DNA from: Erinaceus europaeus
Lineage: Eukaryota > Chordata > Mammalia > Eulipotyphla > Erinaceidae
NCBI RefSeq assembly: GCF_950295315.1
Contig: NW_026647596.1
Location: 1-64,000 of the forward strand
Length of the DNA stretch: 64,000 nucleotides
Direction: 5' to 3'
A program made the position numbers and the translations under genes. Positions 20,520-29,782 of this stretch are shown here, piece after piece. The notes beneath the pieces were generated by a model that was not told the origin of the DNA, did not search any database, and saw only the letters and a program-made list of their open reading frames with translations. Each line of letters begins with the position of its first letter. The first letter of the stretch is position 1.

Positions 20520-20884
20520 TAAAGTTTTATTTCCCATATTTTAAATATGAGTGAGTGGATATGGGAATAGAACGGCATCTCTCTAGCCACACATGAATCA
20601 TTCAAAATGCACTCCTATTGTTCTTGCCAAGTACTCCAAGCAGGCAGACAAAATTACTATTGCATTTGTTAAATTATTTTTTGAGCAGGTCATGTACAGA
20701 ATTCAGAAAGTTTAATGAAGAGTTAATCTCTTTCCCCTTCACACTCTTTAGCCAGGCAGCTTACTCCTTCTGGACAAATCCTTATATTGGCTCTTGATGG
20801 CTGTTTTTAGAGATAGCATGTACACCAGGAAATTCAACGTGGTTTGGGTTGAGAGGGGGGATTCTAATACAAACAGGGTTGGAA
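20520..20884. other. No recognised feature
   Basis: Unassigned block before a MIR fragment. Confidence 0.45.
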
Positions 20885-21010
20885 CCTTGTCCTAACTTGG
20901 ACAAGTTATTCAACCTCATTCTTGAACTGTCTCAGTTCCCTCATATAGAAAATGGGCATATTAACAATAACACTCAGGTTGCTGAGAGCTAATGATATAG
21001 TTTATGTAAA
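20885..21010 (+). mobile_element. MIR fragment
   Basis: TTGGACAAGTTATTCAACCTC, CTCAGTTCCCTCATATAGAA and AAATGGGCATATTAACAATA follow MIR order. Confidence 0.65.
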
Positions 21011-21214
21011 AATTCACTTGCTAGGAATAACTTCAGACATCTAGAATATACTAAAATATTGCCTATTAATATTATATGTGATATCTTGAACAAGATTGTA
21101 TATAACTGGTATGTAGCTTCTACAGAGACCACAGAAAATCAACAACAAAACTTAGACTCAAATTCACAGATATCACTTGAAATGTACCTGAGATCCACAT
21201 AGAAGTTAATCTTT

Positions 21215-21500
21215 GGGAGTCGGGCTGTAGCGCAGCGGGTTAAGCGCAGGTGGCGCAAAGCACAAGGACCGGCATAAGGATCCCGGTTCGAACCCCGGCT
21301 CCCCACCTGCAGGGGAGTCGCCTCACAGGCGGTGAAGCAGGTCTGCAGGTGTCTGTCTTTCTCTCCTCCTCTCTGTCTTCCCCTCCTCTCTCTATTTCTC
21401 TCTGTCCTATCCAACAACGACAAAAACAGTAACTACAACAATAAAACAACAAGGGCAACAAAAGGGAATAAATAAATAAAATAAATATATTTAAAAAAAA
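21215..21500 (+). mobile_element. Type A SINE with TSD, young
   Basis: Complete copy with head GGGAGTCGGGCTGTAGCGC and TSD AGAAGTTAATCTTT at 21201-21214 and 21501-21514 (perfect, 14 bp). The tail is AATAAATAAAATAAATAT then A-run. This is a good local reference for the short type A. Confidence 0.96.
21228..21294 (+). promoter_or_regulatory. Pol III internal promoter of SINE (A and B boxes)
   Basis: A box TAGCGCAGCGG at 21228-21238 and B box GGTTCGAACC at 21285-21294 both match the tRNA-type consensus, with spacing close to that of a tRNA gene. The copy could be transcribed by RNA polymerase III; that is inference. Confidence 0.75.
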
Positions 21501-21716
21501 AGAAGTTAATCTTTATACACACATGGTCTCACAAAATGACAGTGGCCCTGAATTTTCTAGTCAAAAGACACAGAATGTGAGGATAGATCAGGAAATAAAA
21601 TACACACTTTATTCCTAGCAGGAGATACATTTATGTTGAACATGTAAATATAGAGTCAGAGAAATCAATTATGTTGGCAAATAGGAACCTAAAAAAGGGG
21701 GGGAGGGTTAGCCATT

Positions 21717-21885
21717 GTTTTTTTTTTTTTAACAAAAGATTTTATTTATTTATGAGAAAGATAGGAGGAGAGAGAAAGAACCAGACACCAGACATCACTC
21801 TGGCACATGTGCTGCTGGGGATTGAACTCAGGACCTCATGCTCGAGAGTCCAAAGCTTTACCACTGCACCACCTCCCGGGCCACT
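21717..21885 (-). mobile_element. Type D SINE with TSD
   Basis: Perfect 11-bp TSD GGTTAGCCATT at 21706-21716 and 21886-21896. Landmarks GATTTTATTTATTTATGAG, CACATGTGCTGCTGGGG, CACCACCTCCCGGGCCAC. Confidence 0.95.
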
Positions 21886-22585
21886 GGTTAGCCATTCTTA
21901 TATCATACAAAAATACATTACAAGGTAAAAAGGAAACAAGAGACAGGAAGGGTCATATATAAAGATCAAAGGATCAATACCTCAAGCTGTTTTAACGCAT
22001 TAACATATATGAAATAAACAAAGGAACAACAGTATATGTAAGGCAACTTTTGACTTGAGGAGAGACATTGGCAGCAACACCATAATATTAGGTTATTTTA
22101 ATACTAGTCTCATCAACAGAGATAAAATCAACAAGACAACAGCAGCTTTAAATGAAGAGTTAGACTAGTTGGAGTCTATGACATTTAGAGGGCACTCCAC
22201 CACAAAAACAAAAACAAAACAAAACAAAACAAAACTAGATGCAAAGTCTTCTCAAGATAATGTCACAGAACATTATCAAAGGTAGACCACATGTTGGGAA
22301 GACTGTAATCACATCAAGCATCATTTCAGATCACAATGGAATAAAAGTAGAACTTAACCCCCCCTCCAAAAAAAATAATAACATGAAGAGATGTGTGTAC
22401 ACAGCTGGTTATAACACAGAACTTTGGTAGTGGGTGTGGTGTGGAATTGTACCCTAAGATTTTACACTCTTGTAAACCACTATTAATCACAAATTTAGCT
22501 GGAAAAGCTAAAATGCATGGCAGCTAAACAAAACATTATTGAATAACTAGTAGATCAAAGAGGAACTTAAAAAAATCTGGAATTA

Positions 22586-22866
22586 GGGAGTCGGGCGGTA
22601 GCTCAGCGGGTTAAGCGCATGTGGCGCAAAGCGCAAGGACCGGTATAAGGATCCCAGTGCGAGCCCCGGCTCCCCACCTGCACCGGGGTCACTTCACAGG
22701 CGGTGAAGCAGGTCTGCAGGTGTCTATCTTTCCCCCTCTCTGTCTTCCCCTCCTCTCTCCATTTCTCTCTGTCCTATCCAACGACAACGACATTAATAAC
22801 TACAACAATAAAACAACAAAGGCAACAAAAGGGAATAAATAAATAAATAAATAAATAAATATTTTT
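22586..22866 (+). mobile_element. Type A SINE with TSD
   Basis: Perfect 15-bp TSD AAAAATCTGGAATTA at 22571-22585 and 22867-22881. Head GGGAGTCGGGCGGTAGCTC; tail (AAAT)n. Confidence 0.96.
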
Positions 22867-23344
22867 AAAAATCTGGAATTAAATGAAGGTGAGGGGATGG
22901 GTTATCAACACCTGTGGAACACTGCAAAATCACTTCTAAGAGGGAAGTTCATAGAGCAACTATGAACTATGAGGCTCTACTGGGATGCAAGAAAAATATA
23001 AAATAAACAATCTGCCCTCTCACCCAAAAGAACTAGAAAAAAAAAAAAAACAAAACCTCAAACTTAGTAGTAGGAAAATGAAATAGAAAATAAAAAGATG
23101 ATAAAAATCATTGTGAAAAGACACGCCATCATGGTGGCATGAGGATATGTCCTGACTTTCTCTCTCCAAAGCAGCTGCTTGAAATTTGGGAATTCCAAGT
23201 GAGGGCAAGATTTTGAGGCCAGTGGTGGAGTAAGTATACAGGAGGAGTCAAAGTGGAACCAAGGAAGAGAGTCTCAGGTCACATATAGGCTGACAACAGG
23301 CTGGAATAAGGATAGCACACATACCATACTGAGCGGAGCTGCTC

Positions 23345-23775
23345 TACCAGGTTCAAGATGCTAGCATGATGCCAACCGGACTTCCCTGGGCAGACGACCC
23401 CACCAATATGTCCTGGAGCTCCGCTTCCCCAGATCCCGGCCCCACCAGGGAGAGAGAGAGAGACAGGCAGGGAATATGGATCGGCCTGCCAACGCCCATG
23501 TTCAGTGGGGAAGCAATTACAGAAGCCAGACCTTCTACTTTCTGCATCCTATAATGGCCCTGGGTCCATGCTCCCAGAGGAATAGAGAATAGGAAAGATA
23601 GAGACTGGGCAGTGGCACACTTGGTTGAGTGCACATGGTACAATGCTCAAGAATAGGAAAGCTTTCAAGGGATGGCATGGGATACAGAGTTCTGGTGGTG
23701 GGAATTGTGTGGAATTGTACCTCTCTTTTCCTATTGTCTTGTTAATATTTTCATTTTATAAATAAAAAAAGGTGC
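23345..23775 (+). mobile_element. K element (poly(A) retroelement, L1-3'-UTR-like)
   Basis: Same family as 33940-35478, 46909-47702 and 50788-51399 but plus-oriented. Landmarks: CCCTGGGCAGACGACCCC, GGGGAAGCAATTACAGAAG, GGGATACAGAGTTCTGG, GGTGGTGGGAATTGTGTGG, and tail ATAAATAAAAAAAGG. 5'-truncated. Holds a tailless SINE fragment at 23598-23650. Confidence 0.8.
23598..23650 (+). mobile_element. SINE head only, no tail, with TSD
   Basis: A 53-bp insertion containing only the first part of a type B head (GACTGGGCAGTGGCACAC, TTGGTTGAGTGCACATGG). It is flanked by the perfect 11-bp duplication GAATAGGAAAG at 23587-23597 and 23651-23661. It lacks the body and A-tail. Confidence 0.8.
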
Positions 23776-24303
23776 ATAAAAATATCATTTAACCAAGAGC
23801 TGGTTCTTTTGTTAGGAAAACATAGTTGATAAACTATTAAAGAGAAAAAGCATTAAGAAGTAGAAGCAGAAATAAAGAGTTGAAATTTGAACTGTTACCA
23901 CAAAGGTATACAAAGTATGATTAAAAGTTACCGTGGTGAAAAAAAAAAAAAGACACCTCAACAGGAAAATTCAGGAGTGGATCAGTTCTTAGATTAGATT
24001 CATACCACCTCCCTAGGCTGAACCAGGCCAAAGTAGAAAACTTGAACAGGTTAATAGTAAGCCAATAAATTAAATCAATCATGGAAAGTCTTCCCCAAAG
24101 CAAACCTATAGACCCAGATAGTTTTACCACTGAATTCCACCAAATGTTCAGAGACAATTTGATGCCCACTCTTAAAATTTTCTAAAATATTGAAAACAAG
24201 GAGTTTTTTCAAATACCATAGAACCTCCTCATACATGCATGCATGTGTATGTGTATGCACATGCATGTGTACACACATGAAAAAGCTGTAGGCCAATACT
24301 TCT

Positions 24304-24787
24304 TTTATATATATATATTTATTTATGTTCTTTTGTTGCCCTTGTTTTATTGTTGTAGTTATTATTGTCGTTGTTTGATAGGACAGAGAGAAATAGAGGA
24401 GGGGAAGACAGAGAGGAGGAAAGAAAGACACCTGCAGGCCTGCTTCACCATTTGTAAAGCGAAACCCCTGCAGGTGGGGAGCTGGGGGCTCGAACTAGGA
24501 TCCTTACACCAGTCCTTCCGCTTTGTGCCATGTGCGCTTAACCCTCTGTGCTACCGCCTGACTCCCTTCTCCTTCTCCTTCTTCTACTTCTTCTTCTTCT
24601 TCTCCTCCCCCGCCTCCTCCTTCTTTTTCTTCTTCTTTTAAAAGATTTTTATTTATTTATGAGAAAGACAGTAGGAGAGAGAAAGGACCAGACATCACTC
24701 TGGCACATGTGCTGCCAGGGATCAAACTCGGGACCTCATGCTTGAGAGAGATCAAAGCTTTATCAGTGTGCCACCTCCTAGACCACA
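24304..24787 (-). mobile_element. Type A + type D SINE pair in one TSD
   Basis: Type A unit at 24305-24566 and type D unit at about 24640-24787, both minus, joined by a CTT-rich tract. The pair is flanked by TGTAGGCCAATACTTCT (24287-24303) and TGTAGACCAATACTTCT (24788-24804), a 17-bp TSD with one mismatch. The target is the old L1. Confidence 0.9.
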
Positions 24788-25094
24788 TGTAGACCAATAC
24801 TTCTAATGGGCACAAATACAAAAATCCTTAACAGTATCTCACCCAATCAAATTCAACTGCACATTAAAAGTGTCATTAGTCACGACTAAATGAGATTCAT
24901 GCCATGTATACAAATATGGTTCGAGTTATACAAATCACCAAATATAATAAGCCACAGCAGCAAATTGAAAGAGAAACACATATGATCATATCAATAGAAG
25001 CAGAGGAAGCACTTGACAAAATTCAGTAGCCGTTCATGATGAAACCACTCAACAAAATGAAGACAGATATTTATTACTCAACCCTGCGACATGA

Positions 25095-25312
25095 ATGAAA
25101 TTCTGCATTCTGGCATCCAGAGAACTCCAGCGTGCTTTTTTGAGAGGTGTCTACTTTACTTGGTTCTAGCCCTGGGCTGCACTGGGGTAACGTTTAGGAC
25201 TCTGGCATCTTTCCCTTTCTCCGTCTGTCTGTTTCTGTTTCTCTCTTCCTATCTGAAAAAAGTCAGCCCAGAGTGGTGATGACTAATAACAAAAACACAA
25301 AAACATCCAAAT
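25095..25312 (+). mobile_element. Type E-like SINE
   Basis: Degraded head; the 3' part CTCTTCCTATCTGAAAAAAG, AGTCAGCCCAGAGTGGTGAT and A-rich end parallels the SINE at 51740-51894. Confidence 0.5.
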
Positions 25313-25524
25313 TAGGCCTGAAAAACAAAAGAAGTACTTAAAAATATGACAAGTTCGCTTCTAGTGGTTTGGTAGGAGGAAGATAATAGCATTTTTTTTT
25401 TTCCTCAAGTGTTTTAAAGTGCAGGGAGATGGGCAGTGTCCCACTTGGTGGAGTGCACATATTATCATGTATAAAGAGCTGGGGTCAAGCCTCTAATCCT
25501 TGTAGGGGAGAAGCTTTTTTAATG

Positions 25525-25733
25525 TTTTTTTTTTTTAATCTTTATTTTATAGAGACAGCCACATATTGAGAAGGAAAAAGGGAAACAGAGAGACAGAGAG
25601 ACCCCTCTAACACTGATTCACCACTCACAAAGCTTTATGCCTGCAGGTGAGGATGGGGGCTCGAACCTGGGTCCTTGCACATCGGACCATGTGGTGTACT
25701 CAACGAGGTACACCACCATACCAACACCTCGAC
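25525..25733 (-). mobile_element. Nested type B SINE
   Basis: TTTATTTTATAGAGACAGCC, GGGGGCTCGAACCTGGGTCC, TTGCACATCGGACCATG. Lies inside the SINE at 25422-25990. Confidence 0.85.
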
Positions 25734-25742
25734 CCAGAGAAC

Positions 25743-25880
25743 TTTTTTTTTTTTTTTTTTTTTAAACCAGAGCACTGCTCAGCTCTAGCTTATGGTGGTG
25801 TGGGAGACTGAACATGGGACTTTGGAGCCTCAGGCATGAGAGTCTCTTTGCATACCCATTATGTTATCTACCCCTGTCCC
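25743..25880 (-). mobile_element. Nested type C SINE
   Basis: T-run, CCAGAGCACTGCTCAGCTC, TATGGTGGTGTGGGAGAC, CTCAGGCATGAGAGTCTC, CCATTATGTTATCT. Confidence 0.85.
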
Positions 25881-26068
25881 AAGAAGCTTCATGAGTGGTA
25901 GGTAGAACAGTGCTGCAGGTGACTCTTTGTGTCTCCCCTCTCCCAACTCTCATTCTCTGTCACAGAAAAAGAAAATAAATAAATAGGTTTTTTTAAAGTA
26001 ACACAGCAGATTTTTTTTAACTTCTAAAATATTTTATTATTTATTTTTGAATTAAAGAGAGATGTAGA

Positions 26069-26278
26069 GGGGCTGGATGGTGGTGCACTGGGTTGAGTAC
26101 ACGTTACAATGTGCAAGGAGCTGGGTTCAATCCCCTGATCCCCACCTGGAGGGGGAAAACTTCACAAGTGGTAAAGCAGAGCTGCAGGTGTCTCTCTGTC
26201 TCTCTCCCTCTCTGACTCCCCCTTCCTCTCAATTTCTGGCTGTCTCTATCCAATAAATAAATAAATAAAATTAAAATA
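26069..26278 (+). mobile_element. Type B SINE
   Basis: GGGGCTGGATGGTGGTGCAC, GGTTCAATCCCCTGATCCCC, CTGGCTGTCTCTATCCAATA, tail (AAAT)n. Clean type B reference copy. Confidence 0.93.
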
Positions 26279-26429
26279 TAGAGAGAGGAAGTAGAGAAAG
26301 GCAGAGAGAGAGAGATACAGCATACTTTCTAAAAAGAATTAACTGTATAATGTATAGTAGGCCCTCACTATACTTACTGACTCCTAAAGTGTTGGTTAGA
26401 TGCTCAAACAGTTAAGACTGCATACACAA

Positions 26430-26705
26430 GGGAGTCGGGCAGTAGCGCAGTGGGTTAAGTGCAGGTGGCATGAAGTGCCAGGACCGGTGTAAGGATCCCG
26501 GGTTCCAGCTCTTAGCTCCCCACCTGCAGGGGAGCTTCACAGGTGGTGAAGCAGGTCTGCAGGTCTCTACCTTTCTCTTCCTCTCTGTCTTCCCCTCTTT
26601 CCATTTCTCTCTGTCCTGTCCAACCACGACATCAATAACAACAACAATAATAACTACAACAATAAAACAACAAAAGGGAATAAATAAACAAATAAATATT
26701 TAAAA
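26430..26705 (+). mobile_element. Type A SINE with TSD
   Basis: Perfect 13-bp TSD ACTGCATACACAA at 26417-26429 and 26706-26718. Head GGGAGTCGGGCAGTAGCGC. Confidence 0.96.
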
Positions 26706-26718
26706 ACTGCATACACAA

Positions 26719-26940
26719 AATACTTGGCATATTATCAAAGACATAAAAAAGACATTGAAACAGGTATATTGCACCAAAGTAAAAGACTCTGGGGTGGGGG
26801 TGGGGAGAGGGTTCAGGTCTTGGAAAATGATGGCAGAGGAGGACCTAGTATGGAAAAATGTTACGTATGTACAAATCATTGTATTTTACTGCTGACTGTA
26901 AACCATTAATCCCCCAGTAAGGAAATAATAATAATAAAAA
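26719..26940 (+). mobile_element. L1 3' UTR, severely 5'-truncated
   Basis: ATTGCACCAAAGTAAAAGAC, GGGAGAGGGTTCAGGTC, TGACTGTAAACCATTAATCC, CCCCAGTAAGGAAATAATA. Same 3' end as the L1s at 38780-38970 and 50164-50319. Confidence 0.85.
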
Positions 26941-27059
26941 GATAAACAATGTAAGAGTTTGGAGAGCCCTAGAACTAGTGTATAGGCTCTTGAGTTTACT
27001 TGGTGTGTGACCCTGGAGAGCTCATTGGTGTCCTGGCTTAGCAGCTCTGCTTTGGTCCC

Positions 27060-27220
27060 TCCCTCCCTCTACAAAAAGGGCAGGGGACAGAGAGGGCAAA
27101 AAAGGCAGACAGAGGGTAAGAAACACAATACGGAAGTGCAATGTGGACCAGTTTCAAACCTGGCTCATATACGTGACAAAGCAGTGCACTGTCCAGACGA
27201 GCTATTTTGCAGGCCCTGTG
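27060..27220 (-). mobile_element. Type E SINE
   Basis: GGACAGAGAGGGC-rich part, then CAAACCTGGCTCATATACG, GACAAAGCAGTGCACTGTCC, GAGCTATTTTGCAGGCCC. Confidence 0.65.
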
Positions 27221-27364
27221 CTGCCTTTTTTTTTTTTTTTTTGAGACTGGTGTGGCGTGGCATAGATGACCTTTCTTTTACTTCACTGCCTGTTATATGA
27301 ATTTCTGTTGCCAGTTAAGGGAACCCCATAGTTTTCATTTTGTATGTAGACAAAACAGTTTTCT

Positions 27365-27775
27365 TTTTAAAGTTTTATTGATATAATTTTTATTGTGGGG
27401 TGGATGGATTACAGTGTAGTTGTTGACAAAGGGGTCAAATTGCCCCTCTTCCTGTGCAAGGTCTCCGCAGAACGCTCTCACCCACAACTTAGGTCTTGTG
27501 ACATCATCATGAAGTAGGATCCCAAGGTTCTCTTCAGCACCTCCCTCACTTTCCTTCCCCAGAATCCTTTGCTTTGATGCAATACACCACACCCAGTCTA
27601 GTTTTTGCTTTATGATTCCCATCTCTGTCCTTATTAATTAAGACTCACCCATCAGTGAGATCATTCGTTATTTGCCCGTCTCTTTTTCACTTATCTCACT
27701 TAACATGATGTCCTGAAGTTCCATCCAAGGTGAAGCACAGGAGATGATGCCATCATTTCTAACATTAATACAGCT
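27365..27775 (-). mobile_element. L1 3' end
   Basis: T-rich left end, GGATGGATTACAGTGTAG, AATCCTTTGCTTTGATGC, TCTCACTTAACATGATG, TTCCATCCAAGG on the plus strand. An older L1 subfamily. Confidence 0.65.
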
Positions 27776-27779
27776 TTCT

Positions 27780-28228
27780 TTTAATACTTTCAAAGACTAA
27801 ATTCTGAAGTAAATAAGATCGGAATCCTAAATAAGATTCTGCTAAATAAGACTAGCATCCTATAACAACTGAGCTTTGCTTGCTATTACCATTTGTGTGT
27901 CATCAAAATTATTTTCAACTCCAATCTCTAGTTTACATTTTGTAATAATTCATGCTGTTGAATTTTATACAATACATAACATTCTGTTCTCCTAAAACTC
28001 TAGCCTGTGGTGTGAATTATGATCAGCACTGAGACCCACGTTTTTAAATCCAGTTAGCAAAAATAGCTAATTTCCCCCCTCCTGAGTGCTTAGATAAACT
28101 GAGGAATTAAAAGAGAAAAAGGAATGAGGTTGCATTCTGAAAGGCTATAAACACAGAACTTTTTTTAGTTCCTGCCATCAGTTAGGAAATACTTGCATTG
28201 AGTTTGGTGCCTGGTCAAGGTGATAAGC
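27780..28228. other. No recognised feature
   Basis: AT-rich unassigned DNA next to the Vingi cluster. Confidence 0.45.
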
Positions 28229-28240
28229 AGTGAATATGCT

Positions 28241-28417
28241 CCTTCTCGTGGTGCATCCCGTGAGTACCCATTCATTGGGGAAACTGAGGATCCTTCCTAG
28301 CCGACTGAATCCACATGGATCCCAGTCACTTTCAAAGCCAGCAACAAGCAGCTCCTGACAGCTTTCAACCTGATGGTGTTGACTGGCTACGGAAGAAGGG
28401 TAAACGCTAGAAGAAGA
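28241..28417 (+). mobile_element. Short non-autonomous Vingi derivative
   Basis: A 177-bp insertion with a perfect 12-bp TSD AGTGAATATGCT at 28229-28240 and 28418-28429. Its right end (AACCTGATGGTGTTGACTGG then CTACGGAAGAAGGG and CGCTAG, ending in AAG repeats) matches the last 50 or so bases of the Vingi ORF fragment at 28856-29775. Its left 120 bp (GGTGCATCCCGTGAGTACCC, CACATGGATCCCAGTCAC) should come from the Vingi 5' region. The whole coding body is therefore missing. The end of the frame reads VDWLRKKGKR then a stop. It has no A-tail, only AAG units. Hedgehog Vingi is known to have many internally deleted families; which one this is I cannot say. Confidence 0.85.
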
Positions 28418-28477
28418 AGTGAATATGCTTTGAAATAGGTATTATTTATGTAACTCTTAACTGCTGCTAGTAATTCT

Positions 28478-28672
28478 CTTCCTTTTCTTTTCTCTCTCCT
28501 CTCCCCCTCTCTCCCCTCCCCTTCTCCTCCCTGTCCCTCTCCTTCTCCTCCTCCTTTCCCTCCTCCTTTTTCTTCTTCCTCCCAGAACACGCTGTACAGC
28601 TCTGGGTTATGGTGGTGCTTGGAATTGAACCTGGCATTCAGGTCTGCATAGCCACTATGCTGTATTACTGCC
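28478..28672 (-). mobile_element. Type C SINE with pyrimidine tract
   Basis: A CT-rich tract at 28478-28580 precedes TACAGCTCTGGGTTATGGTG, GGAATTGAACCTGGC, and a degraded head. Confidence 0.6.
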
Positions 28673-28855
28673 CATGAACTAATACTTTTGGTCACAGACA
28701 CCCACCAATGAAATGAATGAGAACTTGATTCTTAGGTAAATGAACAAGTAAAGGCTAGCAAGGAAACAAACCCTGGATTCACACCTTCTTTCTCACACTG
28801 CAGATGGGCTTTCTATGTCATTCTGCCAGGTAAAAATAGAAATGCCTCTACCAAT

Positions 28856-29775
28856 CTTCTTCTAGCGTTTGCCCTTCTCCGTAGCCAGTCGACAGCATCA
28901 GGTTGAGCCTGATGTACAGTTTCGAGACCTCCTTTGAATCTGGAGAGGTGGCAGTCGTTGACTATGTGGGTCATAGTCTGTCTGGAGCCGCAGGGGCAGT
29001 TCGGGTCGTCTCTGGCTCCCCAGCGATGGAACATAGCGGCGCACCGGCCATGGCCTGTTCGATAGCGATTGAGGAGGGCCCAATCATAACGCGCTAGGTC
29101 AAAGCCGGGTTGACGCTTGCAGGGGTCTGTGATGAGGTGTTTGTTCTTTACCTCAGCTGACTGCCAACTCTGTTTCCAAGAGTCTGGAACAGAGAAGTTC
29201 AGTGTAGGTGTAGGGGACCAGATTGGGTGATGAGACGTCAAGCGTTGGACAGGGTAGGCGAAGATATCTGCGTATATTGGCAGGTCCGATCGAGCATAGA
29301 CGTGGGAAATGAACTTAGATGATGCCGCATCCCGATGAATATCTGGCGGGGCAATGTTGCTAAGAACTGGCAGCCATGGAACCGGGGTGGAACGGATGGT
29401 TCCAGAAATTACCCTCATGGAGGAATATAATTTGGAATCGACCAAGTGGACATGGGGGCTACGGAACCATACTGGGGCACAGTATTCTGCAGTGGAATAG
29501 CATAATGCCAGAGATGATGATCGTAGTGTGGAAGCGCTCGTGCCCCATGAGGAGCTGGCCAGTCTTGCAATGATGTTATTCCTCGCGCCCACCTTTGCTG
29601 CAGTTTTTATGAGATGTTCGTGAAATGACAGAGTGCGATCGAGAGTAACGCCAAGATAGACTGGCTGGGCTTCATGCCGGATTCTCGCATCGCCAAGCTG
29701 CACATTAAGCTCACGTGAGGCTGAGGCATGGTGTAGATGGAAAACAGATGATACCGTTTTAGCAGTGCTAGGAAT
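28856..29775 (-). mobile_element. 5'-truncated Vingi non-LTR retrotransposon
   Basis: A 920-bp 3' piece of a Vingi-clade (Ingi-related) element. Orientation is minus; the 3' end is the AGAAGAAG motif at 28856-28864, and the truncated 5' end is near 29775. ATTGGTA on the minus strand (TACCAAT on plus) occurs at 28849-28855 and 29776-29782, a candidate 7-bp TSD. Identity rests on the ORF content, the lack of an RNase H domain, and hedgehog SINE context. From the literature as I recall it, Vingi is confined to hedgehogs among mammals and horizontal transfer was proposed. Confidence 0.85.
28865..29775 (-). pseudogene. Vingi ORF2 C-terminal fragment
   Basis: The open minus-strand frame (28813-29781 with flanks) gives about 300 element-derived residues. 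Order: the end of the reverse transcriptase with the YLGVTLDRTLSFHEHL block (residues 42-57; numbering from 29781), then a STAEYCAPVW motif (96-105), a variable linker, and a C-terminal Cys-His cluster CPCG-x6-H-x4-C at 262-277. No RNase H domain follows. The palm FADD motif and endonuclease are lost by truncation. The 51.9 kb and 28.2 kb copies end the frame VDWLRKKGKR-stop. Here one base is missing near 28875-28880, so the frame shifts, passes the normal stop, and runs into host DNA; the last 20 or so residues before 28813 are not element sequence. The first codon given by frame-finding is a TTG in host flank. Not functional. Confidence 0.85.
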
Positions 29776-29782
29776 TACCAAT

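Larger units (their letters stand above)
21515..25370 (+). mobile_element. Old L1 body cut by younger insertions
   Basis: Remnants of L1 ORF2 appear in plus orientation at about 21515-22500 (endonuclease region, TAGACCACATGTTGGGA and TCAGATCACAATGGAATAAA), 22880-23340, 23776-24303 (ACTGAATTCCACCAAATG) and 24805-25090 (GAAGCACTTGACAAAATTCA). Many stops and frameshifts. A short piece at 22390-22500 looks like an L1 3' end, so more than one L1 may contribute. The gaps are younger SINEs and a K element. Confidence 0.65.
25422..25990 (+). mobile_element. Type B SINE interrupted by two SINEs
   Basis: Plus-strand parts: 25422-25516 (GGGAGATGGGCAGTGTCCCA, GTAGGGGAGAAGC) and 25882-25990 (AGCTTCATGAGTGG, tail AAAATAAATAAATAGG). 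AGAAGCTT at 25509-25516 and 25882-25889 is duplicated around the insert. Confidence 0.8.

Noticed and set aside
21215..21500. tRNA gene
   Set aside because: A and B boxes are good, but there is no cloverleaf with paired acceptor ends, and the same head recurs many times with an A-rich body: it is a SINE.
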